From: Rhizobium sp. ARZ01
GTDB lineage: Bacteria > Pseudomonadota > Alphaproteobacteria > Rhizobiales > Rhizobiaceae
Assembly (NCBI RefSeq): GCF_014851675.1
Contig: NZ_JACVAE010000001.1
Location: 2,046,001-2,110,000, forward strand
Length of the DNA stretch: 64,000 bases
Direction of reading: 5' to 3'
Position numbers and translations under genes: made by a program. Position 1 is the first letter of the stretch, and each line of letters opens with the position of its first letter. Shown piece after piece: positions 53,448 through 61,263 of the stretch. Below the pieces are notes generated by a model that made no database searches, was not told where the DNA came from, and saw only the letters and a list, made by a program, of their open reading frames with translations.

Positions 53448-54608
53448 ATGAATTTCGCACTGACAGACGAACAGCAGATGATCGTCGACACGGTCCGCAG
53501 CTTCGTCGAGACCGAGATCTATCCGCATGAGAACGAGGTGGAGCGCACCGGCTTCGTGCCGCCGGAGCTCGGCCAGGAGATTGCGCGCAAGTGCAAGGAG
53601 ATCGGCTTCTTCGGCTGCAACATGCCGGAGGAAGTCGGCGGCGCGGGCCTCGATCACACCGCTTTTACCCTGGTCGAGCGCGAACTCGGCCGCGGTTCGA
53701 TGGCGCTGACCGTGTTCTTCGGCCGTCCCTCCGGCATCCTGATGGCCTGCAACGACGAGCAGCGCGAGCGGTATCTGCTGCCCGCCGTCAGCGGCGAAAA
53801 GTTCGATGCACTCGCCATGACCGAGCCGGACGCAGGCTCCGACGTGCGCGGCATGAAGTGCTTCGCCAGGAAGGACGGCGATGACTGGATCGTCAACGGC
53901 ACCAAGCACTTCATCAGCCATGCCAACATCGCCGATTTCGTTATCGTCTTCATCGCCACCGGCGAGGAAGATACGCCACGGGGAAAGAAGAAGCTGATCA
54001 CCTGCTTCCTCGTCGACCGCGGCACGCCGGGCTTCGAGATCCGCGACGGCTACAATTCGGTCTCACACCGCGGCTACAAGAACTGCATCCTCAACTTCGA
54101 CGACTGCCGTCTGTCATCCTCCCAGATTCTTGGCGAGGTCCACAAGGGCTTCGACATCGCCAATGACTGGCTCTACGCAACGCGCCTGACCGTCGCTGCC
54201 ACTTCGGTCGGCCGTGCTCGCCGCGCCTTCGACTATGCGCTCTCCTACGCGGCAGAGCGCAAACAGTTCGGCAAGCCGATCGGTGCGAACCAGGGCGTCT
54301 CGTTCAAGCTTGCCGACATGATCACCGAGATCGATGCCGCCGACCTCCTGACGCTCTCGGCCGCCTGGCGCCTCGACCAGGGCCTGCCGTCGAACCGCGA
54401 GATCGCCTCGGCAAAGGTCTACGCCACCGAGATGCTCGCCCGCGTCACCGACGAGGCGATCCAGATCTATGGCGGCATGGGCCTGATGGACGACCTTCCG
54501 CTCGCCCGCTTCTGGCGCGACGCCCGCGTCGAACGAATCTGGGACGGCACCTCGGAAATCCAGCGGCACATCATCAGCCGCGACCTGCTGCGGCCGCTGG
54601 GAGCGTAA
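53448..54608 (+). CDS. acyl-CoA dehydrogenase (gamma-butyrobetainyl-CoA candidate)
   Basis: This cytosolic FAD enzyme of 386 residues has the family order: N-terminal helices (NFALTDEQQMIVDTVRSFVE), the flavin loop AMTEPDAGSDVRGMK, and the C-terminal helical domain with RKQFGKPIGANQGVSFKLADM. Where medium-chain enzymes have the catalytic Glu in YEGT, this one reads IWDGTSEIQRH. The operon suggests oxidation of gamma-butyrobetainyl-CoA to crotonobetainyl-CoA, the reverse of the CaiA reaction. It needs an electron-transfer flavoprotein encoded elsewhere. The substrate is inferred from context. Confidence 0.88.
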   Translation: MNFALTDEQQMIVDTVRSFVETEIYPHENEVERTGFVPPELGQEIARKCKEIGFFGCNMPEEVGGAGLDHTAFTLVERELGRGSMALTVFFGRPSGILMACNDEQRERYLLPAVSGEKFDALAMTEPDAGSDVRGMKCFARKDGDDWIVNGTKHFISHANIADFVIVFIATGEEDTPRGKKKLITCFLVDRGTPGFEIRDGYNSVSHRGYKNCILNFDDCRLSSSQILGEVHKGFDIANDWLYATRLTVAATSVGRARRAFDYALSYAAERKQFGKPIGANQGVSFKLADMITEIDAADLLTLSAAWRLDQGLPSNREIASAKVYATEMLARVTDEAIQIYGGMGLMDDLPLARFWRDARVERIWDGTSEIQRHIISRDLLRPLGA

Positions 54609-54616
54609 GTGCTGAC

Positions 54617-56671
54617 ATGACACGTTCCCTCGATCGCCTGATCCGACCCCGTTCCATTGCCGTGTTCGGCGGCAAGGAGGCGGGTCGCGTCGTCGAACAA
54701 TGCGACAAGATGGGCTTCACCGGCGAAATCTGGCCGGTACACCCGACCAAAGACGAAATCCGCGGCCGCAAATGCTACCGCTCCATCGCCGACCTTCCCG
54801 GCGCACCGGACGCCTCCTTCGTCGGCGTCAACCGCCAGCTCACCATCGAGATCATCCGCGACCTGTCCGCGCGCCGTGCCGGCGGCGCGGTCTGCTATGC
54901 CTCCGGCTTTCGCGAGGCGGTGACCGAGCTTGCCGACGGCGACGACCTGCAAAAAGCCCTTGTGGAAGCTGCCGGTGACATGCCGATCCTCGGCCCCAAC
55001 TGCTACGGCTTCATCAACATGCTGGACGGCGCCCTGCTCTGGCCCGATCAGCACGGCATGGTTCGCGTCGACAAGGGCGTGGCCGTCCTGACTCAGTCCT
55101 CCAACATCGCCTGCAACATTTCCATGCAGATGCGCGGCCTGCCGCTCGCCTACATCCTGACGGCAGGCAACCAGGCGCAGACTGGCTTGTGCGACCTCGC
55201 CTGCGCGGTGCTCGAGGACCCGCGGGTCACCGCCGTCGGCCTGCATATCGAAGGCTTCGACAGCATCGAATCCCTCGAGCGGCTTGCCCGTCTCGCCCGC
55301 GAACTGAAGAAGCCGGTTGTCACGCTCAAGGTCGGCAAGTCCGAACAGGCGCAGCTTGCAACCGTCTCTCACACCGCCTCGCTGGCCGGCAACGACGCCG
55401 TGTCGTCCGCCCTGCTGGCGCGCCTCGGCATCGGCCGCGTCGAAACATTGCCCGAACTGTTGGAGACATTGAAACTCCTGCATCTGCACGGTCCATTGGA
55501 GAGCTTCGACATCTCGTCGATGAGCTGTTCTGGCGGTGAGGCCTCGCTGATGGCCGACGCCGGCGTCAAGCGGAAGACTGTCTATCGCGAACTCCGCGAG
55601 GAGCAGCGCTTGCCCTTGCGCGAAGCGCTCGGTCAGATGGTGACGATCTCCAACCCGCTCGACTACCACACCTTCGTCTGGGGCAACCACGAGAAGCAGA
55701 CCACGGCCTTCACCGCGATGATGAAGGGCGGTTATGCGCTGAACCTGATCGTGCTCGATTTTCCTCGGCAGGACCGCTGCGACGCCGCCGACTGGATCAC
55801 GACCTGCGAGGCCGTGATCGACGCCTCGAAGGCAACGGGTGCCGTCGCCGGCATTGTCGCCAGCATGGGCGAGAACATGCCGGAAGGCACGGCCCTGATG
55901 CTGATGGAAAACGGCGTCGTTCCGTTCATGGGGATCGAGGAGGCACTTGCAGCAGCAGAAACCGCAGCGATGATCGGCGAGATCTGGGCACGGCCCCTAC
56001 CCGCCCCGCTCGTCAAGGTCCAGCCCGCAGCGGGAGAAGCAGTCACACTCACCGAGCATGAGGCCAAGCGGGCACTTGCCGCGCATGGTCTTCCCGTGCC
56101 GGAAGGCCGGGTTGCGGAAACCGCCGAAGAGGCGGCACGGGCTGCCGAGGCGCTCGGTTTCCCGGTCGTGCTCAAGGGGCTCGGCGTCGCCCATAAGACG
56201 GAAGCAGGTGCGGTCAAGCTCAACCTGCTATCCCGCGGCGCGGTGCTGGAGGCGGCGGCATCGATGGCCGGTGTCGCCTCCGGCTACCTTGTCGAGAAAA
56301 TGGTCGGCAAACCGGTCGCAGAACTCATCGTCGGCGCCATGCGCGATCCCGTCGCCGGACCTGTGTTGACGGTCGGCGCCGGCGGTATTCTTGTCGAACT
56401 GCTGGAAGATTCGGCAATCCTGACACTCCCGACCGACGAGCCGGCAATCCGCGAAGCGATATCCGGCTTGAAGATTGCCAAGCTGCTCGCTGGCTATCGC
56501 GGCGCGCCGGCTGGCGATATCGACGCGCTTGTTGGCGCGGTCGCAGCAGCGGCATCCTATGTCGTTTCAAACGCTTCAATTGTCGATGAACTCGATATCA
56601 ATCCTATCATGGTGCTTCCGCAAGGCGATGGAGTCGTCGCGGCTGATGCCCTGATCCGTCTGAGGAAGTGA
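54617..56671 (+). CDS. ADP-forming acyl-CoA synthetase, fused alpha-beta type
   Basis: The protein of 684 residues contains a CoA-binding domain (1-130), two succinyl-CoA-ligase-like domains (about 150-440) and an ATP-grasp domain (about 470-684, TEHEAKRALAAHGLPVPEG, ending ELDINPIMVLPQGDG). The likely phospho-His is in VSHTASLAGNDA, matching the GHTGSLAG-type motif of ADP-forming acetyl-CoA synthetases. It would make a CoA ester with ATP to ADP plus phosphate, unlike the AMP-forming CaiC of enterobacteria. In this operon it is the best candidate to activate gamma-butyrobetaine, crotonobetaine or carnitine. Confidence 0.88.
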   Translation: MTRSLDRLIRPRSIAVFGGKEAGRVVEQCDKMGFTGEIWPVHPTKDEIRGRKCYRSIADLPGAPDASFVGVNRQLTIEIIRDLSARRAGGAVCYASGFREAVTELADGDDLQKALVEAAGDMPILGPNCYGFINMLDGALLWPDQHGMVRVDKGVAVLTQSSNIACNISMQMRGLPLAYILTAGNQAQTGLCDLACAVLEDPRVTAVGLHIEGFDSIESLERLARLARELKKPVVTLKVGKSEQAQLATVSHTASLAGNDAVSSALLARLGIGRVETLPELLETLKLLHLHGPLESFDISSMSCSGGEASLMADAGVKRKTVYRELREEQRLPLREALGQMVTISNPLDYHTFVWGNHEKQTTAFTAMMKGGYALNLIVLDFPRQDRCDAADWITTCEAVIDASKATGAVAGIVASMGENMPEGTALMLMENGVVPFMGIEEALAAAETAAMIGEIWARPLPAPLVKVQPAAGEAVTLTEHEAKRALAAHGLPVPEGRVAETAEEAARAAEALGFPVVLKGLGVAHKTEAGAVKLNLLSRGAVLEAAASMAGVASGYLVEKMVGKPVAELIVGAMRDPVAGPVLTVGAGGILVELLEDSAILTLPTDEPAIREAISGLKIAKLLAGYRGAPAGDIDALVGAVAAAASYVVSNASIVDELDINPIMVLPQGDGVVAADALIRLRK

Positions 56672-56676
56672 GCAAC

Positions 56677-57459
56677 ATGTCCGGACCGATCCGTCAACGC
56701 CGCGAAGGCGGCATTCTGGAAGTCACCATCGACAGGCCGAAGGCGAACGCCATCGACCTGGTGACAAGCCGCATCATGGGCGAAATCTTCCGCGATTTTC
56801 GCGACGACGACCGCCTGCGCGTCGCCATCATCACTGGTGCTGGGGAAAAATTCTTCTGCCCCGGCTGGGACCTGAAGGCGGCTGCCGCGGGCGACGCAGT
56901 CGACGGCGACTACGGTGTCGGCGGTTTCGGCGGCATGCAGGAACTGCGCGACCTGAACAAGCCGATCATTGCCGCCGTCAATGGCATCTGCTGCGGCGGC
57001 GGTCTCGAGATCGCGCTGTCGACTGACATGATCCTTGCCGCTGAGCACGCGACCTTCGCCCTGCCCGAAATCCGGTCCGGCACGGTTGCCGACGCCGCCT
57101 CGATCAAGCTGCCCAAGCGCATCCCCTATCACATCGCGATGGATATGCTCCTGACCGGACGCTGGCTTGACGCCCAGGAGGCGCATCGTTGGGGCTTCGT
57201 CAACGAGATCCTGCCTGCCGACAAGCTACTGGACCGCGCCTGGGAACTGGCGCGCCTGCTCGAAAGCGGCCCACCGCTCGTCTATGCCGCGATCAAGGAA
57301 GTGGTGCGCGCCGCCGAGGGAGAAACCTTCCAGACGACGATGAACAAGATCACTCGCCGCCAGTTCAAGACTGTGGATATCCTTTACTCGAGCGAGGACC
57401 AGTTGGAGGGCGCGCGCGCGTTCGCCGAGAAGCGCGACCCAGTATGGAAAGGCCGCTGA
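56677..57459 (+). CDS. caiD: CaiD-like carnitinyl-CoA dehydratase (enoyl-CoA hydratase family)
   Basis: This crotonase-fold enzyme of 260 residues shares with E. coli CaiD the segments LEVTIDRPKANAID, RVAIITGAGEKFF-GWDLKAAA, KPIIAAVNGICCGGGLEIAL (oxyanion loop) and the C-terminal AFAEKRDPVWKGR. It would hydrate crotonobetainyl-CoA to L-carnitinyl-CoA. A GTG at 56668 overlaps the ligase stop, but GAGGA is placed better for the ATG at 56677. It follows the CoA ligase in the same operon and links the butyrobetaine part of the route to carnitine. Confidence 0.9.
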   Translation: MSGPIRQRREGGILEVTIDRPKANAIDLVTSRIMGEIFRDFRDDDRLRVAIITGAGEKFFCPGWDLKAAAAGDAVDGDYGVGGFGGMQELRDLNKPIIAAVNGICCGGGLEIALSTDMILAAEHATFALPEIRSGTVADAASIKLPKRIPYHIAMDMLLTGRWLDAQEAHRWGFVNEILPADKLLDRAWELARLLESGPPLVYAAIKEVVRAAEGETFQTTMNKITRRQFKTVDILYSSEDQLEGARAFAEKRDPVWKGR

Positions 57460-57502
57460 ACAGCCTGTTCCGAAAGTCGGTCGGCACAGCCTGCGGATGT
57501 TG

Positions 57503-57521
57503 CCATAAGCCTGCCTTATGG
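57503..57521. promoter_or_regulatory. dyad CCATAAG-N5-CTTATGG upstream of the importer
   Basis: CCATAAG and CTTATGG are a perfect 7-bp inverted repeat with a 5-nt centre, 44 bp past the caiD stop and 220 bp before the binding-protein gene. An A run follows on the plus strand, so it could be an operator for a dimeric regulator or a leftward-acting terminator. The rest of the 281-bp gap holds G+C-rich hairpins such as GCGCC-GAAAG-GGCGC and no gene. Confidence 0.5.
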
Positions 57522-57740
57522 AAAAAACAGGAAGTTTGAGACGTTACATTCACAGCGCATACGTTAGGTTTATAGATCGGGGAGAGCGCCGGGGGCGGTG
57601 CCTGACAGGGAGGAGACAAGAACCGAAGCGCCGAAAGGGCGCCGCCGCAAAGCCGATGCGGACAATTTTCGGCGCAAGCCCAGATATTCTGCCAATCACA
57701 ACAATCGGCCGCCAAAAGGCCAAGCAAAGGGAACAGTGGA

Positions 57741-59330
57741 ATGACGGAGTACAAGGATTTTCTCGCACAGCAGGTCATGCTCGGCAAAATGAACCGTCGT
57801 GAGTTCATGGGCCGCGCCGCCGCTTTCGGCATCACGCTCGCCGCGGCGGGCACGATGTTCGACACCGCGGCAAAGGCACAGGAGCCTAAGCGCGGCGGCC
57901 ACCTGAAGCTCGGCCTCGAAGGCGCGTCGGCGACCGATTCGCGCGATCCCGCCAAGAACCTCTCCCAGTTCATGTTCGTCACCAGCCGCACCTGGGGTGA
58001 CATGATCGTTGAGACGGATCCGTTGACCGGCAAGGCCGTTCCGGCCCTCGCCGAATCCTGGGAACCCTCCGCCGACGCGGCGACCTGGACATTCACCATC
58101 CGTAAGGGCGTCAAGTTCCATGACGGCAAGGAACTGACCGTCGACGACATCGTCAAGACACTGGAGCGCCATACCGACGAGAAGGCGGAATCCGGCGCGC
58201 TTGGCGTGATGAAATCGATCAAGGAAATCAAGGCCGACGGTGACAAACTGGTGCTGGTCCTGTCCGAGGGCAACGCCGACCTGCCGCTGCTGCTCACCGA
58301 CTACCACCTCGTCGTCCAGCCGAATGGCGGCCTCGATAATCCGGACGCGATGATCGGCACCGGCCCCTACAAGGTCACGAGCTTCGAGCCCGGCGTCCGC
58401 GCCACCTTCGAGCGCAACCAGGATGACTGGCGCACGGATCGCGGCTTCGTCGATTCGGTCGAGCTGATCGCGATGAACGACGCGACCGCACGGATCGCAG
58501 CACTTTCCTCTGGCCAGGTGCACTTCATCAACCGCGTCGACCCGAAGACCGTCGATCTTTTGAAGCGTGCGCCGACCGTGGAGATCCTGAACACGTCGGG
58601 CCGCGGCCACTACGTCTTCATCATGCACTGCAACACGGCGCCGTTCGACAACAACGACCTGCGGTTGGCGTTGAAATACGCCATGGACCGCGAGACGATG
58701 GTGCAGAAGATCCTCGGCGGCTACGGCAAGGTCGGCAATGACTTCCCGATCAACGGGACCTATGCATTGTTCCCGGAAGGGATCGAGCAACGCGCCTACG
58801 ATCCGGACAAGGCCGCCTTCCACTACAAGAAGTCCGGCCACAGCGGCTCGGTGCTTCTGCGCACCTCCGACGTTGCCTTCCCGGGCGCGGTCGATGCGGC
58901 CGTGCTGTACCAGGAAAGCGCCAAGAAGGCCGGCATCGAGATCGAGGTCAAGCGCGAGCCCGGCGACGGCTACTGGTCGAACGTCTGGAACGTACAGCCC
59001 TTCTCCACCTCCTACTGGGGCGGCCGTCCGACGCAGGACCAGATGTACTCCACGGCCTATACGTCGAAGGCCGACTGGAACGACACGCGCTTCCTGCGCG
59101 AGGACTTCGACAAGTTGATCCTCGCAGCCCGCGCGGAGCTGGACGAGGCCAAGCGCAAGGACATGTACCGCACTGCGGCCATGATGGTGCGTGACGAAGG
59201 CGGCTTGATCCTGCCGATGTTCAACGACTTCGTGAACGCATCGACAAAGCAGATAAAGGGTTACGTCCACGACATCGGCAACGACATGTCGAACGGCTAT
59301 GTCGCGACCCGCGTCTGGCTCGACGCCTGA
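57741..59330 (+). CDS. ABC importer binding protein, SBP_5 family, Tat-type signal
   Basis: This protein of 529 residues has the twin-arginine motif NRREFMG at about 16-22 followed by a hydrophobic stretch and AKAQ cleavage site. The mature part is the oligopeptide-binding type (FTIRKGVKFHDGKELTVDDIVKTLERH, MIGTGPYKVTSFEPG). Placement after CaiD-like genes suggests that it binds a quaternary amine such as gamma-butyrobetaine, carnitine or an acylcarnitine; Dpp-like proteins for such ligands are less usual than ProX types. The stop and the permease start overlap by one base. Confidence 0.9.
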   Translation: MTEYKDFLAQQVMLGKMNRREFMGRAAAFGITLAAAGTMFDTAAKAQEPKRGGHLKLGLEGASATDSRDPAKNLSQFMFVTSRTWGDMIVETDPLTGKAVPALAESWEPSADAATWTFTIRKGVKFHDGKELTVDDIVKTLERHTDEKAESGALGVMKSIKEIKADGDKLVLVLSEGNADLPLLLTDYHLVVQPNGGLDNPDAMIGTGPYKVTSFEPGVRATFERNQDDWRTDRGFVDSVELIAMNDATARIAALSSGQVHFINRVDPKTVDLLKRAPTVEILNTSGRGHYVFIMHCNTAPFDNNDLRLALKYAMDRETMVQKILGGYGKVGNDFPINGTYALFPEGIEQRAYDPDKAAFHYKKSGHSGSVLLRTSDVAFPGAVDAAVLYQESAKKAGIEIEVKREPGDGYWSNVWNVQPFSTSYWGGRPTQDQMYSTAYTSKADWNDTRFLREDFDKLILAARAELDEAKRKDMYRTAAMMVRDEGGLILPMFNDFVNASTKQIKGYVHDIGNDMSNGYVATRVWLDA

Positions 59331-60439
59331 TGGCGGGCGGATCGACACAGGGTCCGGAACTGACGTTGCCGGCGACTGCGGGTGAAAACCCGCAGTCGTC
59401 CGGCGTCGCCGGATCGAATACGACTGTTACCGGTTCTGCCGGTAGCCAGGGAACGCTGTCACCCTGGGCTCGATTCACCAAGAGCAGCCCGCTCGTCGCA
59501 CTTATCCTTCAGCGGTTCGCCCTCAGCGTGGCGCTTCTCTTTGCTGTGTCCCTGCTGATTTTTGGCGGCGTCGAGGCCCTGCCCGGCGATTTTGCCACGA
59601 CCTATCTCGGCCAGTCGGCGACCCCGCAGGCGGTTGCCAACATCCGCAAAGACCTAGGCCTCGATCAGCCGGCCGCGACCCGCTACTTCCAATGGCTCGG
59701 CGGCGCCCTGCAGGGCGACTTCGGCACCTCGTGGGCCTCGAAAAACTCGGTCAGCGAGCAGATCGGCAAGCGGCTCGGCAACTCGCTCTTCCTCGCCTTC
59801 TTCGCGGCGATCATCTCCATTCCGCTTGCCGTTGGCCTTGGCATGCTGGCCGTGCATTTCCGCGACCGCCTGCCGGACAGGCTCATCAACGTGGTCTCGT
59901 TGGCCGCAATCTCCCTTCCGGAGTTCTTCATCGGCTATCTGCTGATCATGTTCTTCGCCGTGCAGACGGGCATCGCAACGTTCCCGGCGACCGTGTACGA
60001 CACCATGACGATCGGCGAGCGGCTATCGGCAATCGCTCTGCCCACGGCGACCCTGGTGCTGGTGGTGCTTGCCCACATGATGCGCATGACGCGTGCCGCC
60101 ATCCTCAACGTCATGTCTTCGGCCTATGTCGAAACGGCAGAACTGAAGGGTTTGAGCGGTTTGCGCATCATCGCCAAGCATGCCGCCCCGAACGCGATTG
60201 CTCCCGTGGTCAACGTGATCGCGCTCAACCTCGCCTATCTCGTCGTCGGCGTCGTCGTGGTGGAGGTCGTGTTCGTCTATCCGGGCATGGGCCAGTACAT
60301 GGTCGATGCCGTGACGGTGCGCGACATGCCGGTGGTGCAGGCGTGCGGCCTGATCTTCGCCGCCCTCTACATCTTTCTCAACATGATGGCCGACATTATC
60401 GCGATCATCGCCAATCCGAGATTGAGGCACCCGCGATGA
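59330..60439 (+). CDS. ABC importer permease, DppB type with N-terminal extension
   Basis: This permease of 369 residues is about 55 longer than usual. The extra N-terminus is rich in Gly, Ser and Thr; helix 1 begins only at SSPLVALILQRFALSVALLF. No other ATG or GTG is available before helix 1, so the extension is probably translated, coupled to the previous stop (TGATG). The body is normal, with EAA loop AYVETAELKGLSGLRIIAKHAAPN. The DNA of the extension holds three consecutive hairpins. Confidence 0.85.
   Translation: MAGGSTQGPELTLPATAGENPQSSGVAGSNTTVTGSAGSQGTLSPWARFTKSSPLVALILQRFALSVALLFAVSLLIFGGVEALPGDFATTYLGQSATPQAVANIRKDLGLDQPAATRYFQWLGGALQGDFGTSWASKNSVSEQIGKRLGNSLFLAFFAAIISIPLAVGLGMLAVHFRDRLPDRLINVVSLAAISLPEFFIGYLLIMFFAVQTGIATFPATVYDTMTIGERLSAIALPTATLVLVVLAHMMRMTRAAILNVMSSAYVETAELKGLSGLRIIAKHAAPNAIAPVVNVIALNLAYLVVGVVVVEVVFVYPGMGQYMVDAVTVRDMPVVQACGLIFAALYIFLNMMADIIAIIANPRLRHPR
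59373..59444 (+). promoter_or_regulatory. three tandem hairpins inside the start of the permease gene
   Basis: CGACTGCGGGT/ACCCGCAGTCG with a GAAA loop (59373-59398), TCCGGC/GCCGGA with a 3-nt loop (59399-59413) and TACCGG/CCGGTA with a 5-nt loop (59428-59444) lie back to back. They follow the binding-protein stop directly and probably protect its mRNA from 3' decay. Confidence 0.65.
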
Positions 60440-61263
60440 GATTGAAATCCATCCCCCTGAGTGCATGGATCGGGCTTATCGGCATCGCTGTCGCGCTCTT
60501 TTGTGCCGTCTTCGCGCCCTGGATCGCGCCCTACGGCGAAAGCGAGATCGTCGGCGAGGTCTGGCAGCCGATGGGCGGCGAATATCTCCTAGGCACCGAC
60601 AATCTTGGTCGGGACCTGTTGTCGCGATTGATTTTCGGCGCCCGGACGACCATCTTCGTCGCGCTGGCAGCAACAGTCCTCTCGTTCTCGCTCGGCATGC
60701 TCCTGAGCTTCACCGCAGCCGTCACCGGCGGTCTGGTCGACCAGACGTTCTCGCGCTTCAACGACCTGATGATGGCAATCCCGACGCTGATTTTCGCGCT
60801 CGTCGTTCTCGCCGTGCTGCCCCAGACGCTCTGGATCCTCATCCTCGTCATGGCTGTTCTCGATTCCACCCGTGTTTTCCGCATCGGTCGGGCGGTTGCA
60901 CTCGACGTGGCGGTGATGGAGTTCGTTGAAGCTGCGAAGCTGCGCGGCGAAGGCACCGGCTGGATCATTTTTCGCGAAATCCTGCCCAATACACTGTCGC
61001 CGCTTCTGGCCGAGTTCGGCCTGCGCTTCGCCTTCTCGATCCTGTTCCTCTCCACCCTCTCCTTCCTCGGCCTCGGCATCCAGCCGCCCGCGGCCGACTG
61101 GGGTGGCATGGTCAAGGACAACAAGGACGGCATCATCTTCGGCATCTCCGCAGCCCTCGTCCCGGGTGCTGCGATTGCCTTCCTCACCATCAGCGTCAAC
61201 CTGGTCGTGGACTGGCTGATGAAACGGACCTCGAGCCTGAAGGGAGGACGCGGCGATGCATGA
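60436..61263 (+). CDS. ABC importer permease, DppC type
   Basis: This inner-membrane subunit of 275 residues has YLLGTDNLGRDLLSRLIFGARTTIF after helix 1, EAA loop EFVEAAKLRGEGTGWIIFREILPN and the ending FLSTLSFLGLGIQPPAADWGGM. It overlaps the preceding permease by 4 bp and the ATPase gene by 8 bp. Confidence 0.9.
   Translation: MRLKSIPLSAWIGLIGIAVALFCAVFAPWIAPYGESEIVGEVWQPMGGEYLLGTDNLGRDLLSRLIFGARTTIFVALAATVLSFSLGMLLSFTAAVTGGLVDQTFSRFNDLMMAIPTLIFALVVLAVLPQTLWILILVMAVLDSTRVFRIGRAVALDVAVMEFVEAAKLRGEGTGWIIFREILPNTLSPLLAEFGLRFAFSILFLSTLSFLGLGIQPPAADWGGMVKDNKDGIIFGISAALVPGAAIAFLTISVNLVVDWLMKRTSSLKGGRGDA

Noticed and set aside
57580..57700. Glycine-riboswitch-like pieces (GGGAGAG and GCGCCGAAAGGGCG) before the importer
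   Set aside because: The conserved CTCTCAGG segment and the following GGACAG part are absent, and GCGCC-GAAAG-GGCGC is explained by a simple hairpin.
57696..59348. 550-codon open frame opposite the SBP_5 gene
   Set aside because: Antisense shadow; the plus strand has a Tat signal and family motifs.
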